A stretch of DNA of 64,000 nucleotides from positions 22,566,058-22,630,057 of the forward strand of contig OZ005689.1 in assembly GCA_963930775.1 (NCBI GenBank). The letters run 5' to 3'. The translations under genes and the position numbers were made by a program. Position 1 is the first letter of the stretch. Every line of letters starts with the position of its first letter. Source of the DNA: Cliona cf. orientalis (lineage: Eukaryota > Porifera > Demospongiae > Clionaida > Clionaidae). Below, one piece after another: positions 9,490 through 20,366 of this stretch. Below the pieces are notes generated by a model that worked only from the letters and a program-made list of their open reading frames with translations, was not told where the DNA came from and did no database searches.

Positions 9490-11967
9490 GTGTGCACTGG
9501 CTCGTGGTCACCCAGAATTGTCAAAGCAGTCTTAGGTCATCCGGAATTGCAGCAGATCACCATCACCAAGGTGACAGAGCTGCTTAATACAGAATGCTCC
9601 AGTCTGTTCAAGAAGGATATTGCCACTCCATCCCCTTTCCGAAAGATGGCCTTTGATGAAATGACTCAGTTCAATTGGAGTCTTCTGATTGAGGATCTTC
9701 AGGCAAAAGAACCAATTCTCTTCAAAATGCTATACACTTGTCGGTCACAGCGATAAGAGAAATCACACAAAACGTGATGCTGCTCACCATCCAGCCATAT
9801 GCATGACTTTAGCCACCCTCCTGAAAGACAGAAATAGGGAAATGGGAGGATTACAGACAATAGTATCACTCCTATTGTTTAAACCGTGTGTGAACAAACA
9901 GGTACATGTATGCTCGATAGCCATTGCATGAACAGATGCATAACCTAGCGGAGAGTGTGTGAATGTATGTGCATATGATTGAGCATAGGGGATGGATGTG
10001 TGTATGTGTATGTACATGTAATGTACATGTACATGCATGAGTGTGCATGTGTATGTGACTATGACTGTAGAGATTGATAATTATTATAAGATCACACAAT
10101 GAGGTAGAAAACGAGAGATCAGAAAATCTCATCAAGCATTCATCATCCACGCACATCACTCTCAATGACGTACTTTGTAGTTCCTGCTTGTGTTTCATAG
10201 CTACATGTAATGCATACATCTACACTCATGCACGCACGCATGCACACACTATATATATTGAAAAATAAGCTCAACTAAACCATCTTGTTGTCCAGCAATT
10301 GAGTGAGCTACAAAAGATGCCTCTGATAGAGTGGCTCAAAGAGGGTGCTCCAGTCAAGTACATCAGTGATAATGTCAAACAAAAGAAAGTTTGAGATATT
10401 CGCAGTGACCACCAATCTAAAATGCACATGTATTCAATCTTGGTTTCTAAAGGGAGAGTTTCTCTGCCGGAGTGATATAGAAGCTATATCACCGTGCCAA
10501 CTTGACAAATTAAAGTCCATGTCACAAGCTACATTCCTACCAAGCAAGGAAGACGTACTAGTGCTTAGAGGTCACTTAAGATATTAGTTGCTCACATACT
10601 AAGCAAGTATATTACATGTCTAGCACCCCTATCAAAGCAAGTTCCACAACATGTAAGCCATGAGAATATGGAAAGCATGGCTCGTAAATCGGAAGTGCTT
10701 TTTTGTGGATGTCTTAATGAAAAACGAGGCAGTACATGCAGACATGGTTGACATAATGGAGTACATGCAAGATCGTCTTGGAGAAGAATTTTCAACATGT
10801 GAAGTGCTATCGGGAGGTGATCAGCATACCTGTGAACGGCAAGCAAATGCTCAGTGACACCGGATGGATGGTGATTCAACAAAAGACTGTCTACAGCTGC
10901 TTGAGCCAATGTGCGAGGATTGGCATGCACTGATGTGCTTCATGAAGGTAAAGTATTGTGTGCTGAAACATTATCTGCATAAGAAAGACAGGTGCATGTA
11001 CATATATAATAATTAAGTAAAAATAGCACATACACAAATATTATAAACAATGTCATGTATTACATCATTGGCAGGTTATTTGAAAGATGTTTGAATCGTC
11101 ATCGAAAGATCACGGTACTTTTTGGCATTTCTGTAGCTTGCTTTATTGGTTGCCTTCAGTCACGGACCCTAAGAAGGATATGAATGCCTGTACTGATGTG
11201 CTATTTACAGTGCGTAAGGCCCATTATGTAGCAGCTGCATGCATAGAGCTAGGGATTGAAAGCCCTAATAGCCCACAACCAGACACCACCCCAGACTTTA
11301 CGAGAATGCCAGCAAGAGAAAGATATTCATTCATAATGAAACTCCCCAAAGAGGTTCTGGAGAGGTGTAGAGTAGTTGAGGAGACATTAATTGGAACAGC
11401 AGTAAAAGATACTAAGGATGTTGTACAAAATTATGCACGTGTATTTTGCCACCACACAACACTGGCACTCGAATTTACAAACGCATGGTCACTGGGAGCT
11501 GGACCTAGAATCTGCCGATGTTGGAAATTTATGATGTTGCATTTTCAATCAACGGGTCACACCAAATATGCCTAGGAAGCACTGTGTCAACAATATCAAT
11601 TAGTAACCCTACCACCACATCTATCATACCAACTGATGTGGGGAAGATTCATCAATACACGTGGAGGGATTGGAAAGAATATTCATTGCGATTTACACAA
11701 TGAGCATCCAAACAAACTGTTTAAGGAAATATTCAATAATGTGGGTGCCAACACATCAGAAGCTGCAATCACAAGAGCAGCAAGGTCGGCAACAGCACTA
11801 CAATAGATATCGACCAACTTCGACAAGAAAACTGGAGTACCTGTTACTAGTAGTGCACATTCAATGCTCAACGACGTAAAGGATATCAACAGTGCGGTAT
11901 CAATAATTATTAAGAAAATATTTGATACACAAAAGGGAAGGATGCACTCATTCAAATTTTTTTTCAT
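9490..11967 (+). pseudogene. DUF6589 gene 1, main body, broken
   Basis: Successive plus-strand pieces match the DUF6589 family: LGHPELQQITITKVTELLNT (9530); PAICMTLATLLKDRNREMGG (9800); MPLIEWLKEGAPVKYISDNV (10320); LSKQVPQHVSHENMESMARK (10630); VLMKNEAVHADMVDIMEYMQ and LSGGDQHTCERQ (10720-10840); a DHGTFWHF..TDPKKDMNACTDVLF block at 11100-11210; AVKDTKDVVQNYARVFCHHT (11400); then NEHPNKLF (about 11715). The GDQ motif and NEHxN are the best conserved points. Frame changes occur near 9735, 10650 and 11570, and there is a TGA near 10393. The stop lies about 240 bp from the stop of the convergent RecQ gene. The molecular role of DUF6589 is not established to my knowledge; a transposase role is inferred from the element structure. 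Confidence 0.8.
9954..10067 (+). repeat. TGTATG/TACATG-rich microsatellite
   Basis: An imperfect run of TGTATG, TGTACATG and GTGTGC words inside an apparent intron of DUF6589 gene 1. The long minus-strand ORFs here (His/Thr-rich) are products of the repeat, not genes. Confidence 0.7.
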
Positions 11968-12204
11968 CTAATCTATTACATAATCTAGACAGGGAAAAAA
12001 ATTAAATTGGATTGCCACTAAGCAAAAACAGAATCAAACATAAGTACGCAGTTGGAGAGGGTGATCAATCTGATTCTGAAGCAAGCGTTTTGAAAGTGAT
12101 GAGGACAACAATAATGAACATATTGAGACAGAAATTTTATCATTCATTTAGGACCATATTAATTTTAGTGAATTGATTTTTATGAAACAACAGTCATTCT
12201 TGAC

Positions 12205-13510
12205 TCAATGCTTGATATGCAGCAGCACATACATCACAACAGAGTATGGGGTCTTGTTCAGCTGCACAAATGGAAGAACTTGCATCAAAGTAGCTGCACA
12301 AATGGAAGAACTTGCATCAAAGTACCTCAAAAGCTGATAGTGACGGCACTCGTGTATTTTCAAGGAAGTGTCTAACGGCAGCAATCTCTGCATTAGTTGG
12401 ATTACCAAGATTTTTCCTCAAGGGAGCATCTGCGGGTATCCAATATATAACAGACTTTGCCAGTTCACCTGATCGCCCAGCTCGGCCACATTCCTTCAAT
12501 ACTGCTAGGGGCACCATAGTGCCTAGCGCGACAATACAAAATACAACTTGTTCTACTCCATTTGCATCTACCATACTCTTCAGTATCACATCCTTGTTGT
12601 GTGACGGAGATTTGGCATGATACATTCCATGCAGTCTATTGTCACTGATGTGTTCAGCATTTTCTGGGTAATAGCTACCACTATCGCCTAACTCGTAGCA
12701 AAATGAGCATACAAATTTGCACAAGTATTCAAGGAACGAAGATAAAATTAATGAGAACCCTCTGTGCCTTATATTTATTTGCCCTTAAGTCATGTACAAC
12801 AGGAGCCATATCAACCTCTATGCTTGTGCGGGGTCTGGCCTCAAAATATAATATAATATTATTAGAACAGTTTGGTGATATATGTACTAACTTACTATCA
12901 CATATTTCAAGCTTCATAAGTACATCATGTCGAATTGCATGGGTGGCTGTTGCAGTGAAAATAACTATAGGTATACCAGAAGGAATCACAGCACGGAGTT
13001 TTCCTAGATTAGCATATACTGGATGTAAAGTTTTGCTCCTGCACGAGATAAATTAATGTAGGTGAACGTGGAAGTTACATGTACATGCATTTATATAGTG
13101 CATTAACAGATTCACATAATATACATGTACACACACACATGCACATACACATATTTACATAGTCACCAGATCCAAAGTCAGTCACTCGTACACACACACA
13201 CTGACAGGCACACGAGCTTTCATCAGACTTACCACTTGGATACACAGTGAGCTTCATCCACAGCTACGGCAACGATATGGTTGTGAAGTGGAGCTTCGGA
13301 CAATTTATCCTTCCATTTTCTTTCACCTATCACAGCCTCAGGAGCGGCGAACAGTAGGCTGCACATGCCCATACGTTGTTCAGAGACCAACAGCTTCTTA
13401 TATATTTAGCGCTGACAACTCATGATGGCTGCTGACACTCCTCGAGACATCAGGCTGGATACCTGGTCGATCATGAGTGATACCAAAGGCGAAACAACTA
13501 CCACCACTAA
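12205..13510 (-). pseudogene. RecQ-like helicase gene 1, middle and C-terminal part
   Basis: Read on the minus strand: VSPLVSLMIDQVSSLMSRG (about 13490, motif Ia region); FAAPEAVIGERKWKDKLSEA and VAVDEAHC, the DEAH-type motif II (13345-13245); PIVIFTATATHAIRHDVLMK, motif III (about 12970); RTSIEVDMAPVVHDLRANKY (12815); SKDMVD-like KDVILKSMVDANGV (12590); and ECGRAGRSGEL, motif VI (about 12490); then HECRHYQLLRYFDAS near the C-terminus (about 12350). Frames change several times and the segment between motifs V and VI is shortened. The N-terminal part is displaced to 20130-20366 by a hAT insertion. Partner gene: convergent DUF6589 gene 1. Confidence 0.85.
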
Positions 13511-13672
13511 GGGCGCCCGCAGGATTTTTTGAAGTAGTAAGCACTAGTGGGGGTGATATGCCAAAAAATTTTATTAATGTACAGTTGTATACTAATACAA
13601 TGTTATTACACAATGTCATAATAATCATAATAGAAATAAAAATTAATTATGTATCAGGAGTATGCAGAAAAG

Positions 13673-13675
<3 letters not shown>

Positions 13676-13708
<33 letters not shown>

Positions 13709-14112
13709 CAAGGCGACCTGAACACTAAGCAGAAAAAAAATTGTCCAAAAACCACCATAAAATCGAGCTGGGTGCATAGTGGAACCATACAATACAAGCA
13801 GGCAGGCTAAATTTCAATTTTGTTAAAAAGTTGGTAAAGGTCGTCACGTTTATGTGCGCGCGTGGCCCCGCCCCTCACGTAGCGCGTGGGCGGAAACATT
13901 GCAAACGCATGGCTTCCCTGTACAAACATATGGGGAAACTTCAAAGGGCCGTAACTTTGATTCTAAGACGTGAATCAAAATTCCCCAAGGTCAAATCTCT
14001 AGTTTTGACCCATTCTGCGTGCCCATGTAAAAATTATCTCCCCAAGTACTCCCCAACCCCCCAAACATTAATTAATTATATAAATTCTTTTTTTTTTTCT
14101 ACTTAGTGTTTA
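13676..14112 (-). repeat. SINE-like repeat, single copy
   Basis: A T-run of 33 bp (13676-13708), CAAGGCGACCTG, then one monomer from AACACTAAGCAGAAAAAAA to TTCTACTTAGTGTTTAA. It is about as long as each monomer of the dimer at 2893-3730 and closely similar in sequence. The long poly(A) tail on the minus strand suggests a fairly recent retroposition. Confidence 0.65.
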
Positions 14113-14114
14113 AT

Positions 14115-14730
14115 TTATACTGTTTCTGCAATTGCAGAGGATACATGAAATAGCATGGAGCTAGTACAAAGCATGTAACCCTAGTATTGGTACAATTAAC
14201 TAGTTAGAAACATACAGTAAACTATAATAACTAAAGACATAAAGCACTTCTGAAAGAGGATAGAGATGTGTTTGATGCAGTTTCAAATGATAATGAGTTC
14301 CAAGCAGTAATTGCACTTGGGAAGAATGAGTTATGGTATTGTGAGGAATGAGTTTGGAGAGGAATAAGTGCACGGGCATGAACAGACCTGCTAGGATAAC
14401 AGAGTTGCCTGGCTTGGATTGGGGCATCAGGGAAAAAAGTAAAGTGATTGACCATGTTGAATAAATTACACAGTTTAGTTTGCTGCCTCCTGGCTTGCAG
14501 GGATGGGAGGTGGGTCTTTACTAGCAAGTCACTGTAGTTTGTGTCCCAACTTTTTGTGCAAACTCTCAACGCAAATTTTTGCACATCCTCCAGGAGAGAT
14601 ATATCTTTTTTGAGAAATGGGTCCCAAGCAGCAGTTGCGTACTCTAAATGTGGTCTGATAAAAGAGGTATATAGCCTGAGGAGGGTATCTGGAGAAGAGT
14701 GTTTATAAAAGCGCCTATACAGGATACCAA
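14115..14730 (-). mobile_element. Non-LTR retrotransposon, 5'-truncated 3' end
   Basis: The minus-strand frame gives the C-terminal region that follows reverse transcriptase in CR1/L2/Jockey-like elements: LYTSFIRPHLEYATAAWDPF, LLEDVQKFALRVCTKSWDTN, SLQARRQQTKLCNLFNMVNH and AITAWNSLSFETA, stopping at 14231. About 115 bp of 3' UTR follow, ending GCAGAAACAGTATAAATTAA. The 5' side breaks into hAT coding sequence near 14730-14740, as usual for incomplete reverse transcription. The catalytic RT domain is absent. Confidence 0.85.
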
Positions 14731-15277
14731 TTAATTCTTCTGGTACCACTGGCCTCAAATTCACGAGCAACTTCAGGAATGTCGATTTCTGTGTCATGAT
14801 GAATGTGGAGTAAAGCTAGACCTGACAGGCGTGTTTCTGACATATTACTACGCAAATAAGTCTTTAGTCGTCGAAGACCACTAAATGACCTCTGCTGTTG
14901 CTGTCAACACTGGCATGGTTAACAGTACCTTCAAGATAGCATGTATATTGGGAAACATGAATGATGCAAATACTGCTTCCTGAAGATTTTCCGCTTTCAC
15001 AGCACCAGATCCAATAGCATGTTTCCAGCCTTCTAGCTCTACATCACACTGAGGAATGAGCGAGTCGTACTCCTTGATATCCTGCCATGATTCAGTGGTT
15101 AATTTGGATATGTGTGAAGGTAAAAGATGTTGAGGTTTCAAATATGGCATTGGTTTACACAATCTGTCTTGTAGTTCAGCAATAAGTTGATCTATAAAGG
15201 GATAAAACAAGTTTATACGCCAGTAGTCTTCAACTGATTGTGCAGGTGTGTTGGATCGATGAATCTGACGGCCTGTA

Positions 15278-15712
15278 CAGGCCCGGAGCAAGCAAATTTA
15301 AGGTGGTGCGGCCATGTGGGGGGGGGGGGGGGGGTGGTAGAACTGGAAGCTACTTAATGGTGGATGAACTTCCTTTCAGCTGCTAGCTATTTTAAGAAAA
15401 ACCTGCCACTCTTATCATACGGTCTGAATTTCTGACTGTTAACACGTGCAATGCTGCAAAAACTATCAAATTCCTGCTTGTTGAGGCATAGGCTAAATAA
15501 TTGTAGTGACCCTCTTTACCAAATGGGGGTGGAGCTAACAAAAGGTGTGCATCTAATGGAAACACCGACTATTCTGATCTGATACTAGAGCCACTGTAGC
15601 TGTAAAAACAGTTCAAGTTCTCAGTTGAAGTAAGTAGCTAGCTCCTTGCATGATAGGCACAAAAAGTGGTACGGCCATAGCCGTACCAGCCGTACCGGTT
15701 GCGCCGGGCCTG
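15278..15712 (+). mobile_element. hAT-type MITE with 5-bp duplication
   Basis: A 435-bp non-coding element with ends CAGGCCCGGAGCAA and TTGCGCCGGGCCTG, flanked by CTGTA at 15273-15277 and 15713-15717. Excision of the element with one CTGTA restores the hAT reading frame (PRTTGRQIHR), which fixes both boundaries. It contains a G-run of about 16 bp. The CAG ends and 5-bp duplication suggest a hAT5-type source (inference). Confidence 0.8.
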
Positions 15713-15951
15713 CTGTAGTACGGGGCTTGGTAACTGGAATATCTTGTTCTCTAGCTAAGTGTGTAGCTGAATCCCAGATGTTAGACCATGAAGTTGTGTC
15801 GTTTCGTTTGTCCTATATGGGGCTACATAACGTTTCAGCTCTAGCTGATGCAATCACAAGATCACAGTGTGGGTCTTGCATGTGATTACTGAGAGGAGTG
15901 AGATGGGGAAGTATGCTTTGGCATATGTAAATTGTAATAATACAATCGAAT

Positions 15952-18900
15952 GTGACCCGCTCCAGGAAAACGGACCGTTCGCGAGAATAAATCAAATCAC
16001 AGTACGAGCCCGAGAAGGGCCGAATCAAGTATTTTTTAAAATTGTTTTTTTTTACACCATATGAATCTATATTCTTTTCTCTTCATTTTGATATGCTTTA
16101 CTTGTATTCTAAGCAATTGTAAGCATGTAAAAAAATAAAAATAAGATGAACGGTTTACTTACTTGCATGAATATACGGGCAACTGTATTATAAGATCGGC
16201 GAGTGATAAGCCGATTCCCGCCAAAGTAGTTTTATCGATATTGATGCGGCTGCATACTATTAGCAGTAGTGCATGCAATGGAGGACAGAATCGCCAGGGC
16301 GCTTAGGTGAAGACGTGGACCTTCTCTCCGCCGACACGGACAGCCTACTCAACTTGCTAGACGATTACCTTGACGATGACGACTCTCCAGGTAAAACCCC
16401 ACCCAAGTACCCACTTAAAAATTCATTACACCACTACATACTACTACTACCTATTACACAACATCATACACTAATATCAGGATTTAACAATAATTATAAC
16501 AACACTACATTAGTGGCTAGTGATGAGGGCATGGATGATGTGGAGGAGGACCCCCTCAAGGAGATAGATGAGCTGGAAGAGAGTAATCCTCCGTCAGCCA
16601 AAGAGATCGTTTCCGTGAGTCTTGAGAGTGGTTCCCTCACGGACATTTGCGATGTATCAGTAACCATGCGATCCATCGATACTGATGAGGAGGAGCTGGT
16701 GAAGACGTTCGCAGATCATGGCTGCACGTGCGTGTTTGGTCCCCACAAGTCCCCCTGCTGCAAGCAGTTCTCGGAAGACCATTACCTTGCTGTCCGTGGA
16801 GCTCTCAGCGAGATGACTAAAGATGAGCTTGACTTGATGGTGATGGGGCAGATCATGGCTCACTGTTCCTCAACCCCCAGTCCCAGCACTAGTCCTGCAG
16901 AAAAGATAGAGGTGCACACACCCATGAAGTTCTTTCATGCAGCCCTCCGTGTGTGTCAGTCAACGTTTCTCTTTCTGCACACCATTGGAATCAAGCACTT
17001 TAAGCACATAAAGGCGAGCTACTTGTGCAACGGACCAGCAGCGAGAGTGCATGGCAACAAGGGGAGGAAACCCAAGAAGACACTCTCGCTGCAAGAGGTC
17101 AAGGATGTAGTTCAATACATCTTAAACTACACAGGTATCAAACTCTATAGCAATAATTAGGCAAGAGTTTACCTTACTCTCATACAGACGCAAACGCAAT
17201 GGTACTTCCTGGACGAGTTCCCGGGTATAAGAGTGCTGACGTCCAGCTTCTCCCCAGCAGCACAACCAAGCACAAGGTGTGGGAGTTCTAACAGGAGTCT
17301 GCGACAGACTTCCATGAGACCTGTGGGCTATTCCACCTTTACAGGGTTGTGGAGGCAACTCTTGCCATACATACATACATCGTTGTCATGAAGCCCATGA
17401 CCGACCTCTGCTGGCTCTGTCAACAAAATCGTGCTGCCCTTGTGAAGTGTTCCAACTGCTCTATAGAAGAGAAAATAATGGTGTGCATACTGAATGCTTG
17501 TATGAATGCTTGTATGTGTGGCGGGTGTGAATGTGTACGTATGGATGTATGAATGTACATGTACGTGTATTGTAGCAACTATTATGTACATGTACATGTC
17601 GTATGTGTGCAAATGCTCTTTTCACATGCTTTTGTGTATGCAAAAGGGATGTGTGACAGAAAGAGAGAAATATAATTTACATGAGATGGTGACGTCATTT
17701 CAGGCCATTCATCAAGCCGAGCAACACCTAGAAGAGGTCACCAAAGAACGCTCCTTGTACAAGACGGCCATTGACACTGCCAAACAGTCCATCTGGCAGT
17801 TCTCTTCTGACGGTGTCTTTAGTCCTCCCCAACCTGCGTGCAAGTCACAACCCAGCTCAAGGCTCATCACAGCTCACTACTCTTTCAACATGGCCCAGCA
17901 GGTATTCTACCTGAATGACCCCCAACAGCCAGGGCCCATGTACTTCCTTACCCCAAGAAAGTGTGCCATCTTTGGAGTATGCTGTGAGGCTATCCCGCAT
18001 CAAGTCAATTACCTTATTGACAAGTCAATTGATACTGGCAAGGGAGCAAACACCATCATCAGCATGCTCCATCACTTCTTCGAAGTACATGGGCTTGGAG
18101 AGCAGGACGTCCACCTCCACGCTGACAACTGTGGGGGTCAAAATAAGAACAACACCATGGTAGGATACCTGCTGTGGCGCGTGCTCACCGGACTCCACCA
18201 AAACATCACCCTCTCCTTCATGATCACTGGCCATACCAAGTTCTCGCCTGATTGGTGCTTTGGCCTAATGAAGAAGAGGTAATACAATCACATACTGTAC
18301 TACAAGTAAGTGATAGAGACGTACATACATGTATAATGTATATACCACATACAGATATCGACGTACGAAGATTGGGGGGCTAGCTGATCTGCCAATGTTG
18401 TCAACAGTTCGGCAACAGACAACGTTGCTCAGGCTGTTGGCACCATGGATGGGACAGTTATCGTCCCAATGTATGATTGGACCTCCTTCCTTGCTGAGCA
18501 GGTTGGCAAGTGTGTGGGGATCAAGTCACTTCACCATTTGAGATTTCCAGGGAATAACAAGGTCACGTCTTCATTAGACACAAGTCCGATTCCCTGGAAG
18601 TTGACATGAAGCTCCTAAAGGATGACTGGAGTCCAGACCCCACAGATTTACCGGAACGAGTCATGCCGTCAGGGCTTTCTCTCACCAGACAGTGGTATCT
18701 TTTTAATAAGATTCGTGACTTTTGTCCTGACGAGTGCAAAGACACCACCAGTCCTGAGCCAGAAGTCACTCCTGCCGCAGCCACTACCGTCCTTGCAAGT
18801 CCTGCCGCTACTCCAGATCCTACCACAGCCACTTCCACAACCACTTCAGTAGTTTCTGCCACTGCCTCTACCACTGGAGAGCTCAGTGAAACGAGAGCTA

Positions 18901-19633
18901 AGCGGCCATGGCTCTGCGGAATCTGTAGGGAGGAGGAAGGACACAATGCACGGAAGTGTCCAAAGAAAGTGTAGTCTCTCTCCCTCACCTGCACATACTT
19001 TCTGCTATTTTGGCTCTTTAACTGTACAACCCCCCCTTTTTTGTTACTGTATCTCTCATTCTGTACGTTTCATTGCCCCTCCCCGCCCTTCCCCCAATCC
19101 CTCAATTGAGCAGTCATAATCTTTGCCATCCAGGGGAAACAAAAAAAATGCCTTCAGTAGGCAACACCAGTTCATGAACAACAGCTACTGGGTTCACACT
19201 GCAGTAGAGTAGACTAAAGAGAGTACTTACCTTCTCCTTTTGCCTATGCGGCACAGAGAGCGTCTCCCTCACCTCCTAGGATCCTTTTCGACCTCCTTTG
19301 TTCTTTCTGCACGGCATGCACGTCCCCTCTATGGCTAGGGCTAGGGCTTGGCCCAGCAAATCAATTACTAATCTGACGTCACCGAACATCACATACATGC
19401 ACGTAACGTACACAGAATAAACAGGAAATAAACTAAAACGCCCGTTTCTAGAAAATTTTATCCTTGGCAACGGGCGACCCGGTCAATTTGAAACGGCCAT
19501 AACACGGCCTCTGAGTACTTTAGAACTCCAAACTTGCACCATTGTACTCTATGCTTGTAGCGCTAACGATCCATACCAAAAACGCGATATTGACAAAAAA
19601 TTGCGAACGGTCCCTTTTCCTGGAGCGGGTCAC
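15952..19633 (+). mobile_element. DUF7869-type DNA transposon, element 1
   Basis: A 3682-bp element inside hAT gene 2. Ends: GTGACCCGCTCCAGGAAAA and its inverted partner TTTTCCTGGAGCGGGTCAC, continuing into GGACCGTTCGC with one difference. It is flanked by GAAT at 15948-15951 and 19634-19637. Removing the element and one GAAT rejoins the hAT frame (FSFLKTMSSF to DCIITIYICQ), so both ends and the 4-bp duplication are firm. It contains one spliced gene (16273-18974) on the plus strand and nothing else recognisable. Confidence 0.88.
16273..18974 (+). pseudogene. DUF7869-type putative transposase gene 1
   Basis: Exons from ATG 16273: an acidic start (SLLNLLDDYLDDDDSPG, donor near 16391); 16512-17134 with a Cys-rich patch (CTCVFGPHKSPCCKQF) and FFHAALRVCQSTFLFLHTIG; 17188-17478 with LPGRVPGYKSADVQLLPSST and MKPMTDLCWLCQQNRAAL; 17703-18280 with a coiled segment, HYSFNMAQQ, VHLHADNCGGQNKNN and ITGHTKFSPDWCFGLMKKR; 18354 on, with VIVPMYDWTSFLAEQ; and a C-terminal CCHC-like zinc motif (LCGICREEEGHNARKCPKK). 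Lesions: TAA in place of a Tyr codon (about 17287), and frameshifts near 17310, 18390 and 18560. Where relatives have D in HYSFD it has N (17887-17889). The family name is from memory and should be confirmed. Confidence 0.85.
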
Positions 19634-20129
19634 GAATGATGACATTGTCTTTAGGAAGGAGAATGCAGAAGAGCTAGTGTTTTGGTCACTATCACTAGAT
19701 ATTTGACTCAATGCAGCCATTATTGATATGTAGTTCTCAATACACTGAGTCACACACTGCATGCTGAGACCACCTTGTTTCACTCATACGTTGCGAGTGT
19801 GGGCCCATTGCCTGATGCAGAGTTGTCTAAATATACTTGAAGACATTTAGGAGATGACGTGAGAAAATAGAGAACCTGCTCTGTACAACACATCAGCAGC
19901 TTCATCAGTTAAAACTGTAAATACGCCAGCATTTTCAACTGAAGCTATAATTTTGTTTCGAATCTGGTTTCCATAAAGGTTGATGAGTGTAATAGTGCAT
20001 GGTTTATATCGATGGTAGTTCTCTGATCAAGCAAGCAGCTGAGGTAAACTATTACTGTATTAGTAGTAATGTAGTAGCAACATAAAATGGTATGCACGTG
20101 CGTACACTGCGTATACGCTGAGGGCGCCC

Positions 20130-20366
20130 TTGACCACGCTACGATTACCACCAGTATTAATTTGCCCAAGTTTCATGTCAAACACAAAAGGCAGACACTC
20201 GAAGCAGAGACTTTCAAAATCCCGTAGGTAGCCAAATAAAGACATCGTTCCCATCATATACTTCCTTTATGACCTCCCGCTGCTCTGCCTTGAGCTTTAG
20301 TCCTTCCTTTTCTATGCATTTCAAGGCATAGGACAAATATACTTCGAAATTACATTGGCTTGCCAT
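20130..20366 (-). pseudogene. RecQ-like helicase gene 1, N-terminal part
   Basis: From ATG 20366 on the minus strand: MASQCNFEVYLSYALKCIEK, KAEQREVIKEVYDGNDVF, then the Walker A region WLPTGF*KSLCFECLPFVFD. A Gly codon of the Walker loop has become TGA (20214-20216), which would abolish ATP binding. The frame ends at the GGGCGCCC octamer (20122-20129) and resumes at 13511. It lies about 190 bp inside the right end of the old element, matching the RecQ position in the intact element. Confidence 0.82.

Larger units (their letters stand above)
14740..20000 (-). pseudogene. hAT transposase gene 2 (P52rIPK/ZMYM-like), in pieces
   Basis: Minus-strand order: IRNKIIASVENAGVFTVLTD (about 19950, first catalytic Asp region); MQCVTQCIENYISIMAALSQ to FSFLKTMSSF (19760-19634); then, beyond the DUF7869 element, CIITIYICQSILPHLTPLSN and CDLVIASARAETLCSPI (15950-15810); beyond the MITE, SVEDYWRINLFYPFIDQLIA (about 15230), EVIxx with a one-base frameshift, then SGLRRLKTYLRSNMSETRLS (about 14865), the hAT dimerisation region. 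The FSFLKTMSSF/CIITIY and PRTT/GRQIHR junctions become continuous frames when each insertion and one target copy are removed. Frameshifts and stops elsewhere show it is dead. Confidence 0.8.
13519..20121 (-). mobile_element. hAT element 2 with nested insertions
   Basis: The octamer GGGCGCCC occurs at 13511-13518 and 20122-20129, exactly at the points where RecQ gene 1 stops and resumes, so it is read as an 8-bp hAT target duplication (the octamer is also a palindrome). The ends are weak (GCAGGATTTTTTGAAG on the left, TCAGCGTATACGC on the right read inward). Contents: a transposase on the minus strand in pieces (14740-20000) plus four later insertions at 13676-14112, 14115-14730, 15278-15712 and 15952-19633. 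Confidence 0.7.

Noticed and set aside
9784..10219. His/Thr-rich ORFs on the minus strand
   Set aside because: They are translations of the TGTATG/TACATG microsatellite.
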